Source: an uncultured Paracoccaceae bacterium
GTDB taxonomy: Bacteria > Pseudomonadota > Alphaproteobacteria > Rhodobacterales > Rhodobacteraceae
Reading direction: 5' to 3'
Length of the DNA stretch: 64,000 nt
Assembly: GCA_947493335.1 (NCBI GenBank)
Contig: CANLQO010000004.1
Coordinates: forward strand, 1 to 64,000
Numbering within the stretch: the stretch's first letter is position 1; each line of letters starts with the position of its first letter. Position numbers and translations under genes: made by a program. Shown piece after piece: positions 8,849 to 18,239 of the stretch. The notes under the pieces were generated by a model, which saw only the letters and a list, made by a program, of their open reading frames with translations, made no database searches and had not been told where the DNA came from.

Positions 8849-9811
8849 TTAGTGAATTTCTGCGACGGTTTCGGCGACGGGATCGCCCAAAACATCTTTG
8901 TCGAGGTGCTTGCCCACGCTGTCTTCGCCCTCTTTCCACTCAAGGTATGAGCGATAGAAAAAGGCGACGGCCTGCAACACCACCAACAGGGTGAAGAACA
9001 CCAGCAGGATCTTGAACAGGAAGTAGCCATTAAAGCCGTTGGGCGAGAAGCCGATGGTTTCGACATTGAACTTGAGCGCCCGCGCCTTGGGCAGAAGCTT
9101 GTCGATGTCCTTGGCTGCGTCAGAGGCTGACAGCTTTGGCGTCACCAGATGGCGCCACAGGAAGAACCATCCGTAGAAATAGGTCAGCACGGCCGCGGGC
9201 ACCATGAAGACCAGAGACCCGATCATGTCGATCATCCGCTTGGCCCGGTGGCTGATCGCGGAATAGACCAGATCGACACGCACATGTCCGCCCTGCACAA
9301 ACGTGTAGCTGACACACATGCAGACGATGATCGCGTTGTAGAACTTCAGCTCTTCCGACCACCAACTGACGTCCTTGGTGAATGCCACGCCAAGCCCGAG
9401 CGAGATTTCAGAGACCGCAAAGACCCGCTGCATGAAGATGATGATGATTTGTTGCAGCACCATCAACAGGCCTGCAAAGGCCGCAGTGCGGCCGACGACA
9501 TTGGCAAAGCCTTCCAGGCCGCGCACGCAGGACCACATGAACGCATTGCGCACCAGGCCCACGATCGTGACGACCAGAAAGATGAACAGGAATACGAAGA
9601 ACAGCTCCCAGCTGGCGCCGTAGTAGATGAATCGAAGCAGCGATTCCGCCGCCTCAAGGTCCTGAATTTTTCCGTTGAGCGACATATGCGGCAACCACGC
9701 CAGCCAAAGCTGCGGGTTAAAGATTGCGTAGATCAGGTTGTACGGTGCTTCGATCAGATGTGCGATAAACCATCCGAAGGCGTTGCCGCCCCAGCTTTCG
9801 ACCAATCCCAT
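8849..9811 (-). CDS. TRAP transporter small membrane subunit (DctQ family)
   Basis: 320 residues from the ATG at 9811, preceded by GAGGGGG; a GTG at 9817 is the alternative. DctQ subunits are usually 160-230 residues, so this one is long. It carries an N-terminal hydrophobic extension and hydrophilic inserts between helices (about residues 220-265). The VQGGHVRVDLVYSAISHRAKR stretch is the typical DctQ signature. The protein pairs with the large permease in the inner membrane. It lies 133 bases after the binding-protein gene, a gap that contains a strong hairpin. Confidence 0.88.
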   Translation of the reverse strand: MGLVESWGGNAFGWFIAHLIEAPYNLIYAIFNPQLWLAWLPHMSLNGKIQDLEAAESLLRFIYYGASWELFFVFLFIFLVVTIVGLVRNAFMWSCVRGLEGFANVVGRTAAFAGLLMVLQQIIIIFMQRVFAVSEISLGLGVAFTKDVSWWSEELKFYNAIIVCMCVSYTFVQGGHVRVDLVYSAISHRAKRMIDMIGSLVFMVPAAVLTYFYGWFFLWRHLVTPKLSASDAAKDIDKLLPKARALKFNVETIGFSPNGFNGYFLFKILLVFFTLLVVLQAVAFFYRSYLEWKEGEDSVGKHLDKDVLGDPVAETVAEIH

Positions 9812-9902
9812 GGTCACCCCCTCTTATGTCGTCTGTTTGCCGCATCCTGCGGCGGATGTCCGGGCCGTTATGCATAGCATCAACGCCCCGGACCTTGATT
9901 CA

Positions 9903-9935
9903 GATCAACGCGAAATTCCCATTAACGCGTTGATC
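9903..9935 (-). promoter_or_regulatory. Stem-loop just after the TRAP binding-protein gene
   Basis: GATCAACGCG (9903-9912) and CGCGTTGATC (9926-9935) form a perfect 10-base-pair stem with a 13-base loop, starting 9 bases after the binding-protein stop codon. There is no T-tract, so it is probably not a full terminator. By analogy with other transport operons it may protect the binding-protein mRNA and so raise its level over the two membrane subunits. Confidence 0.6.
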
Positions 9936-9944
9936 TTAAATCAT

Positions 9945-11027
9945 TTAGCCCATCACGCGGTCACGCTGGGCACGGTAAGCGCCTTCGGACTGCGAGATCC
10001 AGCTGGACGATGCGGCCATGGAAGCGTTGTAGGACGCGCGGATGCGGTCATAAAGGTCATCGCCGTTGTACTGGTCCATCGTCTCGGACGCAGCCACACC
10101 CATCGCATCCCAGACGGGATCAGGGAATTCCAGCACCTTCACACCACCGGCTTGCAGACGCTGCAGCGCGTCACCGTTGGAGTTCATGAACTGGGCAAGG
10201 TTCCACTGGTGGGATTCACCGGCTGCCATTTCGATGATCTTCTGGTGTGCGGGCGACAGGCTCTCGAACACATCAAGGTTGGTCGCAAGCGACAGGCCTG
10301 CGCCCGGCTCGTGCATACCAGCGGTGTAGTAGAACTTGGTGATTTCCTGGAAACCAGCCTTTTCGTCCGCCCACGGGCCAATCCACTCGGTCCCGTCAAT
10401 CGCGCCAGAGGCCAGCGCCTGATACACTTCTGCACCCGGCAGGTTCTGCACTGATGCGCCCATGCGGCCCAGCGCCTGACCACCAAGACCCGGCATGCGG
10501 AACTTGAGGCCCTGGAAGTCTTCGGGACCAGCGATTTCCTTGGCGAACCAGCCACCAGCCTGTGGGCCGGTGTTACCTGCCAGGAACGACTTCAGACCGA
10601 AGATCGAGCCCAGTTCGGTGTGCAGATCATGACCACCGCCATGGTAGTACCAGTTCATCAGTTCCTGCGGCGACATGCCGAATGGGACGGATGTGAAGAA
10701 GGCGTAACCGGGGTGCTGGTTGATGAAGTAGTAGTCCGCACCGTGGTACATATCAGCCTGACCAGAGGTCACAGCGTCAAACACCTCGAACGCGCCAACC
10801 AGTTCGCCGGCGGCCTTGAGGTCAATCGTCAGGCTGCCGTCAGACATGGCTGTGATGGAGTCAGCCGCGCGCTGTGCCGCGTCATGCACACCCGCAAGGC
10901 CACGGCCCCAGGTTGTGACCAGCGTCAGCGTCCGGTTGCCCTGTGCATATGCCGGGGCTGCCAGCGTCGTGGCCGCTGCTGCGGTCCCGCCAAGTGCTGT
11001 ATTTTTCAGAAATGAACGACGATCCAT
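9945..11027 (-). CDS. TRAP transporter substrate-binding protein, TakP-like, Tat-exported
   Basis: 360 residues from the ATG at 11027 behind GGGAGG; an open frame continues 50 codons upstream without support. The N-terminus MDRRSFLKNTALGG is a twin-arginine signal ending near APAYAQ. The mature part is a DctP-fold periplasmic binding protein with NTGPQAGGWFAKEI, MPGLGGQALGRMG and GAIDGTEWIGPWADEK, which closely resemble the 2-oxo-acid binding protein TakP of Rhodobacter sphaeroides as I remember it. It captures an organic acid and delivers it to the two membrane subunits downstream. A cache-domain sensor kinase is divergent from it. Confidence 0.92.
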   Translation of the reverse strand: MDRRSFLKNTALGGTAAAATTLAAPAYAQGNRTLTLVTTWGRGLAGVHDAAQRAADSITAMSDGSLTIDLKAAGELVGAFEVFDAVTSGQADMYHGADYYFINQHPGYAFFTSVPFGMSPQELMNWYYHGGGHDLHTELGSIFGLKSFLAGNTGPQAGGWFAKEIAGPEDFQGLKFRMPGLGGQALGRMGASVQNLPGAEVYQALASGAIDGTEWIGPWADEKAGFQEITKFYYTAGMHEPGAGLSLATNLDVFESLSPAHQKIIEMAAGESHQWNLAQFMNSNGDALQRLQAGGVKVLEFPDPVWDAMGVAASETMDQYNGDDLYDRIRASYNASMAASSSWISQSEGAYRAQRDRVMG

Positions 11028-11260
11028 TGTATTCCTCCCATAGGTTTCGTCAGCCAGGCCCGGTTTCCGGGCTGGTATCTCGTGCGCAGAGCCTAGCGAC
11101 GCCACGTCACAACTTGAATACGCAGTACTGCGTAGAAACCCACGAATTGGTGCGATTTTAGAACCAATCAAGGGCAAATCTGGCCGATCCGAATGCCGTT
11201 AGCGCTCACGTTTTCACCAAGCCCCTTTGATTCTGCCGCGATTCGCAGCACACAGATGAT

Positions 11261-12682
11261 ATGCGCCAGACCCTCAACCGCCTGCGCGATGCGCTTGATT
11301 TGTCTTATGGCCAAAAGGTGTTTCTTTTGGCGACGGTGCCGCTCATTCTGGCGGTGTCGCTTATTGCTGTTGTAGTGACAGCGCAGTCGCGGCAGTTGGC
11401 CGAGCGCGAAATTGCCGCGCTTGAGGCCCAGTTGATCGAGGCCAAACGCGACGAGCTCAAAAACTACCTGTCGATTGCGCGCACGGCGGTGGTCAACACA
11501 TATGGTCGCGCTGCTCCGGATGATGACGACGCCAAACTGGCCGTCAGCCGCGAACTGGCCGCCATGCTTTATGGTCAGGACGGATATTTTTTCGTCTTTG
11601 ACTATGACGGGACCAACCTTGTCGCGCCGCGTCAGACGGAATTGATCGGCCGGAACTGGGCGGGGCTATCGGACCGCAACGGCGTGGCCATTACCGATCG
11701 GCTGATCGAGATTGCCCGTACAGGTGGCGGATATCACAGTTTTGACTGGCCCAAACCCTCGACCGGAGAAATCGGCCGCATGGTGGTTTACGTCAACGGG
11801 TTGCAGGATTGGCGGTGGGCCGTGGGTACCGGCATTTTCATTGATGATGTGTTGGAAACCGTTGCCGCAGCGCGGGCCGATGTGCAGGACCGGATTGAGC
11901 GGACATCGCTTTACATTGTAGCGATTGCCGTCGCTGCGGTGCTGGGCGTGTTCCTGTCTGGTCTGGTGCTTAACATCCGTGAGCGGCGTCTGGCGGACGT
12001 TAAGCTCAAGGACCTGACGCAGCGGATCATTGACACACAGGAAGAAGAGCGCAGCCGCGTGGCGCGCGAATTGCACGACGGGATCAGCCAGATGCTGGTT
12101 GGGGTCCGCTATGCGCTGGAACTGACCCGCCGCAAATTGAGCCTTGCGCAGGCCCCGGCGAGCGAAAGCCTGCAAAAGGGGATCGACGGGCTGGGCGGGG
12201 CCATTCAGGAGGTCCGCCGCATTAGCCGCGATCTGCGCCCCGGGGTGCTGGATGACCTTGGTCTTGGTCCTGCTTTGCAGGCGTTGACGGATGATTTTTC
12301 CAGCCGCACCGGTATCGTCTGCACCTTTGAAACCGTGGTTTTCCGCAATCGCCTGGATCAAGAGGCACGGATCGCGCTTTACCGCATCGCGCAAGAGGCG
12401 CTGACCAATATCGAACGCCATGCCGATGCCACATCGGTCTTTGTATCGCTCAAGGGCAACCGAAAGGGCGGGCTTTTGGTGGTGCGCGACAATGGTGCGG
12501 GCATGCAATGGCCGCCGCCCAAGGGCGCACGCGGCCTTGGCCTGCGCAACATGGCCGAGCGGATTGAACAGCTTGGTGGCACGCTCAAAGTCACCTCTGG
12601 CAGCGACGGCACAACGATTGCGGCCCAAGTGCCGCTGACCCATATGCTCACCCCGACCGAGACCAAGAAAGAAGCCGCATGA
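11261..12682 (+). CDS. Cache-domain sensor histidine kinase, NarL/DegS type
   Basis: 473 residues. A membrane helix at about 20-41 and a second at about 216-237 flank a periplasmic single-cache domain (GYFFVFDYDGTNLVAP, then WRWAVGTGIFIDDV). The cytosolic part has the HisKA_3 box with ELHDGISQML, phosphoacceptor His272, and a HATPase_c domain (RIAQEALTNIERHA, GLGLRNMAERI). Such kinases sense small organic ligands outside the cytoplasm. The gene overlaps the response regulator by 4 bases (ATGA). It is divergent from the TRAP operon, which suggests that the pair controls uptake of the TRAP substrate. Confidence 0.93.
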   Translation: MRQTLNRLRDALDLSYGQKVFLLATVPLILAVSLIAVVVTAQSRQLAEREIAALEAQLIEAKRDELKNYLSIARTAVVNTYGRAAPDDDDAKLAVSRELAAMLYGQDGYFFVFDYDGTNLVAPRQTELIGRNWAGLSDRNGVAITDRLIEIARTGGGYHSFDWPKPSTGEIGRMVVYVNGLQDWRWAVGTGIFIDDVLETVAAARADVQDRIERTSLYIVAIAVAAVLGVFLSGLVLNIRERRLADVKLKDLTQRIIDTQEEERSRVARELHDGISQMLVGVRYALELTRRKLSLAQAPASESLQKGIDGLGGAIQEVRRISRDLRPGVLDDLGLGPALQALTDDFSSRTGIVCTFETVVFRNRLDQEARIALYRIAQEALTNIERHADATSVFVSLKGNRKGGLLVVRDNGAGMQWPPPKGARGLGLRNMAERIEQLGGTLKVTSGSDGTTIAAQVPLTHMLTPTETKKEAA

Positions 12683-13320
12683 CGACGCCCATTCGTATTG
12701 TGATTGTTGATGACCACCCGATGGTGGCAGAGGGCATCCAGTCCATCCTTGAAAGCTATGATGACATCGAAGTCGTCGGCGTGCTGACCAATGGCACAGA
12801 CGCCGTGGCCCAGGTCGAGACGCTGGCCCCGGATGTCATGCTGCTGGACCTCAACATGCCGGGCGTTTCGGGGCTGAACGCGACCGAGATGATCCTGGAG
12901 AAGCTGCCAAAGACGCGCATCCTGATCCTTTCGATGCATGACAGCCCAGAATACATCTCAACCGCGTTGCGCCATGGCGCATCGGGCTACGTTCTGAAAG
13001 ATGTGCCGACCGAAGAAATCCATACGGCGATCACAACCGTCATGGCGGGCGAGCAATACCTTTGCACCGGCGCGCGCGGATCGCTTTCGCCCAACACCGC
13101 CGACGGGCGCGAACCACTAACCGGGCGCGAACAGACGATCCTGCTGGAACTGGCACAGGGCAAGTCGAACAAAGAAGTGGCCGGGGTGCTGGACATCTCT
13201 GTGCGCACGGTCGAGACCCACCGCCAGAACATCAAGCGCAAGCTTGGCATTTCATCGACCGCCGGTTTGACCCGCTATGCGATGGAACATGGCGTTTTGC
13301 AGGGCACGGGGCGGATCTGA
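12679..13320 (+). CDS. NarL/FixJ-family response regulator
   Basis: 213 residues: receiver domain at about 1-120 with the acidic pair DD at 11-12, phosphoacceptor Asp57 in MLLDLNMPG, and the conserved Lys in GYVLKDV. The LuxR-type helix-turn-helix lies at about 145-205 (LTGREQTILLELAQGKSNKE, VRTVETHRQNIKRKL). It is translationally coupled to the kinase gene just upstream. The likely target is the divergent TRAP operon; this is inference from position. It ends 3 bases from the convergent gene at 13324 with no terminator between them. Confidence 0.93.
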   Translation: MTTPIRIVIVDDHPMVAEGIQSILESYDDIEVVGVLTNGTDAVAQVETLAPDVMLLDLNMPGVSGLNATEMILEKLPKTRILILSMHDSPEYISTALRHGASGYVLKDVPTEEIHTAITTVMAGEQYLCTGARGSLSPNTADGREPLTGREQTILLELAQGKSNKEVAGVLDISVRTVETHRQNIKRKLGISSTAGLTRYAMEHGVLQGTGRI

Positions 13321-13323
13321 CGC

Positions 13324-14295
13324 TCAAACCTCCGTGTAGTTGAGATACAACTCTTTCGGTTTCCAGTTTTCGTCCTTTTTCCGCACGCGCAGCACCGGCG
13401 CGACCCCCCCCTCCACTCGTTTGGCCGAAGACGACGCCTTGCCTGTCGTCCCGAATACCTTGGCCGTATCCAGCCCCAGAACGCCCAATTCCGCCTTGAC
13501 GGATTTGGCAAGGCTATCAACGCCACCTTTGTCCTTGGCACTGAAACAGGCCCAAAGCACCACTTGGGTGGTTTTGCCCGCGGTCAGGCCGAAACGGTCA
13601 CGCAGATAGAACGCCAGCTTTTTCGCAGCGGTTTTGAATTTCGACCCGTCCAATTGAACCCCTGTTACCGGGTTGGTGTGCTGACCGATCACTGGTTGGC
13701 GCGCGGCATTGCCCAGTCGTACCGTGCCATTGTTGATGATTGTGGCGACCCGTTCGATCTTTTTGGGGGCATAGACGCGCAGGATGTCTTGCCCCTCTAT
13801 CGTGCGGGAATAGAGCACCTGATAGACAAAGTCGTGCTTGACGCCTGCGTCATCGGTCATGTGGGGCTTGGCAAAATCCCGGACCAGCGCAATGAAGTTC
13901 GTCAGGCTGATCCGGCTCGACGGTGGCAGGTCAAAATCGGTGTAATAATTGCCCCCGCCCACTCCGCTGGGTTCGTGATGGATCGGCTGTGGCACCTTGG
14001 CATATTCGCCAACAAGGCTTGTCACGCCAGCCGAACAATGGCCGACGATGTAAACGTCATCATTGTTCCCAAGATTGATCTGTGCCGCAGACCCAAGCCA
14101 TGTCGCATCCGCGTCCGGTGCCACCCCGCCAACCGGGGGACCCGGCGGGTCGATTTTAAGAATGATGCCATGCTTGGGGTCCGGCGTTTCTGTGTCGTAG
14201 TTAATGGTTTGCTTGCGCTCGAACGCCGGCGACATCGCCGACAGAATTTCGTAACCGAGCGGAGTTGGAAATGGCCACCAGAGATATGTCGACAT
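13324..14295 (-). CDS. Protein of unknown function with possible caspase-like His/Cys pair
   Basis: 323 residues from the ATG at 14295, preceded by GGGGGAAG; the frame stays open 20 codons further up. I do not recognise the family. Two motifs stand out: VYIVGHCSAG (His86) and VVLWACFSA (Cys250). Each is a hydrophobic strand ending in the candidate catalytic residue, the pattern of clan CD cysteine peptidases (caspase, gingipain, C80 and CHAT types). No signal peptide or membrane helix is seen; the N-terminus is aromatic and proline-rich. It stands alone between the response regulator and the phosphatase gene. The peptidase idea is a motif-level guess. Confidence 0.6.
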   Translation of the reverse strand: MSTYLWWPFPTPLGYEILSAMSPAFERKQTINYDTETPDPKHGIILKIDPPGPPVGGVAPDADATWLGSAAQINLGNNDDVYIVGHCSAGVTSLVGEYAKVPQPIHHEPSGVGGGNYYTDFDLPPSSRISLTNFIALVRDFAKPHMTDDAGVKHDFVYQVLYSRTIEGQDILRVYAPKKIERVATIINNGTVRLGNAARQPVIGQHTNPVTGVQLDGSKFKTAAKKLAFYLRDRFGLTAGKTTQVVLWACFSAKDKGGVDSLAKSVKAELGVLGLDTAKVFGTTGKASSSAKRVEGGVAPVLRVRKKDENWKPKELYLNYTEV

Positions 14296-14401
14296 GATAG
14301 GCTTCCCCCAAAAAGCTGCTTTCGATAAATGTGACCCGGCAGAGGTCGCTTTCAACCTAAGCGTGAAGGGTGGCGCTGGTCCACTGCTTTGACAAAATTG
14401 A

Positions 14402-14423
14402 CCCCCCGGTTTTCACCGAGGGG
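14402..14423 (-). terminator. Probable terminator of the PhoX-type gene
   Basis: On the minus strand CCCCTCGGT and ACCGGGGGG form a 9-base-pair stem (one T-G wobble) capped by a GAAA tetraloop, followed by TCAATTTTG. It begins about 28 bases after the phosphatase stop codon at 14452. Confidence 0.6.
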
Positions 14424-14451
14424 CCAGCGCGTTTGAAAAAGGGATTGGGTT

Positions 14452-16338
14452 TTACCCGATCATTTCACCATCATCACGTGTCACCGCGATGACAGAGGAG
14501 CGTGGCAATCCAGACCCGTCGGGCCACATGCCGCCGGGGTGCTGGATGCCGACAAAGGCGGTCTTGCGGTCGCTGGACCACGTCAGCCCTGTCACCTCTG
14601 ATCCCTTGGGACCGGTCATGAAGCGTTGGATTTCGCCTGAGACCGGGTCACCCACCAGCATCTGGTTGTTGCCCATGCCTTCAAAGCCGTCTTCGTTGCT
14701 GTCATTGCCGTCGGTCTGGATCCAGACGAGGCCGTTCTGGTCGATCTGCATCCCATCTGGGCTGTTGAACATATTGCCAGCGGTGATGTTGTCCGATCCG
14801 CCATAGGCGTCGTCATGCAGCAGCGGGTTGCCCGCCATGACATACAAATCCCATGTGAACTTTTCTGCCCCATGATCGCCACCAGCCGGATACCAACGCA
14901 CGATCTGACCATAGCGGTTTTCTGCGCGCGGGTTGGGCGAACCCTCGACCGGCACGACAGGATCGCCACCCTTGTTGGTGAAGTCCGCCGCACGGCGCGA
15001 GTTGTTTGTCAGGCAGCAATACGCCTCTGCCCGGACCGGGCTGACGGCCACCCATTCAGGGCGGTCCATGGTCGTGCCCCCGGCGGCAGAGGCGGCCATA
15101 CGGGTGTGGATCGCGACCATCGCAGGGTCCATGCCGGTCGTTGCCTCATCAAGTGGCAACCATGCACCGGTGCCGTCCGTTTCGAATTTGGCGACGTAAA
15201 GCTGACCGTCATCCAGCAAACCTTCGGTGTCGCCACCCTCGACATAGACGCCGCTGGAGACGAATTTATACATGAATTCGCCACGCTCATCATCGCCCAT
15301 GTAGATGACAGGGTTGCCCGCCGCGGTCAGGGCAAAGGCCGCATTCTCGTGTTTGATCCGGCCCAGCGCTGTGCGTTTGACGGGGGTCGAGGAGGCGTCC
15401 GACGGGTCAATCTCAACCACATAGCCCGCGCGGTGCGGTTCATTGGGGTTTTTGGAGATATCGAAGCGCGGATCGAACTTTTCATAGGCATAGCGCCCTT
15501 CCAATCCGATGCCATAGCGGCTGAACCCATCGGGCAGTTCCAGCGCGGCATCGGTCGAGCCAAAGTAGCCGTTGAAGTTTTCTTCGCAGGTCAGATAGGT
15601 GCCCCAGGGTGTGCGCCCTGCCCCGCAGTTGTTGAATGTGCCCAGCGCCAGGACGCCGTCAGGATCAGCTTCGGTCTTGAGCATGTCATGCCCGGCAGCG
15701 GGCCCTGCGATCCGCATTTCGGTATTGTGCGTAATCCGGCGGTTATAGGGGCTGTCCTTGACCACAGCCCAGCCATCCGCGCCCTGCGCCACTTCCATCA
15801 CCGTGACACCCTGCAAACCTTGCAGCTTGATGACATCATCAGCACTCAGCACCGCACCATCAGCATTCTGTGGCAGGTTCTCGTCGGTGTTCACGTATTC
15901 ATGGTTGACCGCAATGACCTGCGCACCATTCACATCAAACAATTCCATCCCGTCAGTGTTTTCACCAAAAACGCGGGTGGCATGTTCGGGGGCACCACCG
16001 GTGGCCGGATCAAACTCCGGCGCATCAGAGAACAGCGGGTCCCCCCAGCGCGCAACGATCTGCCAGCTGTAGCCGTCCGGGACGTGGATGTCATAGTCGG
16101 TCTGGATCGGGATCGGCGTGAAGGGAAAGCGGCTGACTGCCTGTGCCTGCGCCGATGTCGAACCCATCAGGTTGAAGACGGCCGCCCCCGAGCCAAGCGC
16201 AAACATCCCGCTCAGAAAGCCGCGGCGGGACAGGGCGGTATCCACAACCTTGTCAAAGTCCGTCGTCTCAGGTGCGGGACGCTGCAACTCGTCCCAGTCG
16301 TCCCAGCTTAAATGCCGTGTCTCATTAATATCTTTCAT
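14452..16338 (-). CDS. phoX: PhoX-family (DUF839) alkaline phosphatase, Tat-exported
   Basis: 628 residues from the ATG at 16338, with GGAG six bases upstream; the ATG at 16344 and a longer frame from 16374 are less likely. After about 38 polar residues comes a twin-arginine signal (SRRGFLSGM, then an alanine-rich stretch to about AQAQA). The mature part carries the DUF839 pattern: TRVFGENTDGMELF, NNCGAGRTPWGTYLTCEENFNG in part, GRIKHENA, YMGDDERGEFMYKFVS. PhoX enzymes are Ca/Fe-dependent periplasmic phosphomonoesterases that release phosphate from organic esters. This one has the long N-terminal lead seen in the roseobacter family; activity on phosphate esters is inferred. Confidence 0.85.
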   Translation of the reverse strand: MKDINETRHLSWDDWDELQRPAPETTDFDKVVDTALSRRGFLSGMFALGSGAAVFNLMGSTSAQAQAVSRFPFTPIPIQTDYDIHVPDGYSWQIVARWGDPLFSDAPEFDPATGGAPEHATRVFGENTDGMELFDVNGAQVIAVNHEYVNTDENLPQNADGAVLSADDVIKLQGLQGVTVMEVAQGADGWAVVKDSPYNRRITHNTEMRIAGPAAGHDMLKTEADPDGVLALGTFNNCGAGRTPWGTYLTCEENFNGYFGSTDAALELPDGFSRYGIGLEGRYAYEKFDPRFDISKNPNEPHRAGYVVEIDPSDASSTPVKRTALGRIKHENAAFALTAAGNPVIYMGDDERGEFMYKFVSSGVYVEGGDTEGLLDDGQLYVAKFETDGTGAWLPLDEATTGMDPAMVAIHTRMAASAAGGTTMDRPEWVAVSPVRAEAYCCLTNNSRRAADFTNKGGDPVVPVEGSPNPRAENRYGQIVRWYPAGGDHGAEKFTWDLYVMAGNPLLHDDAYGGSDNITAGNMFNSPDGMQIDQNGLVWIQTDGNDSNEDGFEGMGNNQMLVGDPVSGEIQRFMTGPKGSEVTGLTWSSDRKTAFVGIQHPGGMWPDGSGLPRSSVIAVTRDDGEMIG

Positions 16339-16448
16339 GTCCATCTCCGATATTGGCAGCGTTTGCGCCAGCACCGTTAGGACCTTCCCATGAAGTCAGT
16401 ATGACAGAGAAACGACAGTTGTGTAACAGCGCAGATCAGCGCGCCCCG

Positions 16449-17138
16449 TCAGCCGTTGTCGTCAGCGTCCGGCACGGTGGCGGCATCTGTTGCTGCGTCG
16501 TCAGGCGGTGCGACCGTTGCGGTGTCCAACACCAGCGGTTCGGGCGTCTGGCGCGGCTCATCCGCTTTGCCAAAGTAAAACCCCAGAATCGTGCCAAGGA
16601 TCGCGATCATCGCGGTCAGGATTTCCTTGGAGCGTTCGAACCGTTTGCCGTCTTCGTCAGCGCCGGTAACGTTGGCGGTCACGATAATCAGTGCCAGTGC
16701 GATCACGCCGATGGTGAAGACAAAGGTGATCAGCCCCCGTGCCGTGTTAAAATCCGCCAACTGGCCCAAAAGCGATGGCGTTCCAGCCGCATTGACCCCA
16801 AACCAGCCAAAGACCAATGGCTCAAACACCGCCGTTGCCAGAATGGCGATGATCGCGGCCATGAACATGAAAACCCCGATGCCAAAGGCATTGACCCCCA
16901 ACGACCGCGGCGCACCCGTCCTGCTGCCTTCGAATGCGACAAATGCATGGGCCAGACTTTTGCGCAGCCCTTGCCGGTGGGTCTGTGACAGGGTGGTGTC
17001 CGCGTCGAGCAGGTCCCACCCCTCTTGCATGTCAGTGACATAGTGCCAGTCATCTGCGTTCTTGTTGACATAGGTGCGCAGGTCGGTGAATTCGGCACGC
17101 CACTTTTCGTGCAGCCAGCGGTAAAAGGTCTGGTCCAT
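16449..17138 (-). CDS. Uncharacterised membrane protein, three predicted helices
   Basis: 229 residues from the ATG at 17138 behind GGGGA. A hydrophilic N-terminal ~80 residues rich in Trp and Asp precede hydrophobic helices at about 84-108, 135-155 and 173-190. The C-terminal ~40 residues are acidic, alanine- and proline-rich and probably disordered. No family is recognised. It is flanked by the PhoX-type gene (same strand, 110 bases downstream) and the divergent glutathione transferase gene. Confidence 0.7.
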   Translation of the reverse strand: MDQTFYRWLHEKWRAEFTDLRTYVNKNADDWHYVTDMQEGWDLLDADTTLSQTHRQGLRKSLAHAFVAFEGSRTGAPRSLGVNAFGIGVFMFMAAIIAILATAVFEPLVFGWFGVNAAGTPSLLGQLADFNTARGLITFVFTIGVIALALIIVTANVTGADEDGKRFERSKEILTAMIAILGTILGFYFGKADEPRQTPEPLVLDTATVAPPDDAATDAATVPDADDNG

Positions 17139-17280
17139 GAAATGTCCCCGGTCAAAATGTGTTCAATCAATTCGGACAATCTAACACATCATCGTCATCC
17201 GACAAAATTGCAGGGTCCCTGCGCCTTGTTGCTGGGGCAGCCTGTGTTACCTCTTGAGCAATCATCGACAGGAGACCGCA

Positions 17281-18135
17281 ATGACCACATACACGCCCCC
17301 GAAAGTCTGGACATGGGACGCCGAGAATGGCGGTGAATGGGCCAAGCTGAACCGGCCGATCGCCGGTGCCACCCATGATGCAGACCTTCCCGTCGGCGAT
17401 CATCCCTTGCAGCTATATTCGCTGGCCACACCCAATGGCGTGAAAGTCACGGTCATGCTGGAAGAGTTGCTGGCCGCCGGTCATGCTGCCGAATATGACG
17501 CATGGATCATCAAGATCACCGAGGGCGACCAGTTCGGATCGGGCTTTGTAGAGGTGAACCCCAACTCCAAGATCCCGGCGCTGCGGGATCACGCCAACGG
17601 GCAGCGCGTGTTCGAAAGTGGTGCGATCCTGATGTATCTGGCCGAAAAGTTCGGGGCCTTCCTGCCGTCGGACGGACCAGCCCGCACCGAGGCACTGAAC
17701 TGGCTGTTTTGGTTGCAGGGGTCGGCCCCTTATCTGGGCGGCGGCTTTGGCCATTTTTATGCTTATGCGCCCGAAAAGTTCGAATACCCGATCAATCGGT
17801 TTGCAATGGAAGCCAAGCGCCAGCTTGACGTGCTGGACCGTCATCTGGCCGACAACCGCTATCTGGCGGGCGAAGACTACACCATCGCCGATATGGCGAC
17901 CGCGCCGTGGTATGGCCGCACCGTGATGGGGGCCTCTTATGACGCTGGCGATTTCCTGTCGGTGCATGAATACACCCATGTGATCCGCTGGATGGATGAG
18001 ATTTACAACCGCCCGGCCTATCAGCGCGGCATGATCGTCAACCGTTCATGGGGAGAGGAATGGGAGCAATGCCCAGAGCGTCATTCAGCCGCTGATATTG
18101 ATGCGGTTCTGGCGAAAAAGCCCGCGTCGTCCTAA
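17281..18135 (+). CDS. yghU: YghU-type glutathione S-transferase / disulfide-bond oxidoreductase
   Basis: 284 residues from the ATG at 17281 (AGGAG upstream); the in-frame start at 17254 is rejected. The sequence matches E. coli YghU throughout: KVWTWDAENGGEWAKLNRPI, LYSLATPNGVKVTVMLEELL, FVEVNPNSKIPALRDH, ESGAILMYLAEKFG, then GGGFGHFYAYAPEKFEY. The thioredoxin-like GSH-binding domain is followed by the all-helical C-terminal domain. YghU/YfcG-type proteins have strong disulfide reductase activity with glutathione in the cytosol. It is monocistronic and ends at a strong terminator. Confidence 0.92.
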   Translation: MTTYTPPKVWTWDAENGGEWAKLNRPIAGATHDADLPVGDHPLQLYSLATPNGVKVTVMLEELLAAGHAAEYDAWIIKITEGDQFGSGFVEVNPNSKIPALRDHANGQRVFESGAILMYLAEKFGAFLPSDGPARTEALNWLFWLQGSAPYLGGGFGHFYAYAPEKFEYPINRFAMEAKRQLDVLDRHLADNRYLAGEDYTIADMATAPWYGRTVMGASYDAGDFLSVHEYTHVIRWMDEIYNRPAYQRGMIVNRSWGEEWEQCPERHSAADIDAVLAKKPASS

Positions 18136-18184
18136 CGGCTGCGCCACAGCGCGAAGTGGGACGAGCTTTGGCGTCGCCCAGCAA

Positions 18185-18216
18185 AAAAGCCCCCGACGTC
18201 ACCGTCGGGGGCTTTT
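18185..18216. terminator. Bidirectional terminator between yghU and rpoC
   Basis: AAAAGCCCCCGACG (18185-18198) pairs with CGTCGGGGGCTTTT (18203-18216) around a TCAC loop. The A-run on the left and T-run on the right allow termination in both directions, serving yghU (ends 18135) and rpoC (ends 18240). Confidence 0.9.
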
Positions 18217-18239
18217 GTTTTCATAGCAAGTTCAAAGAC

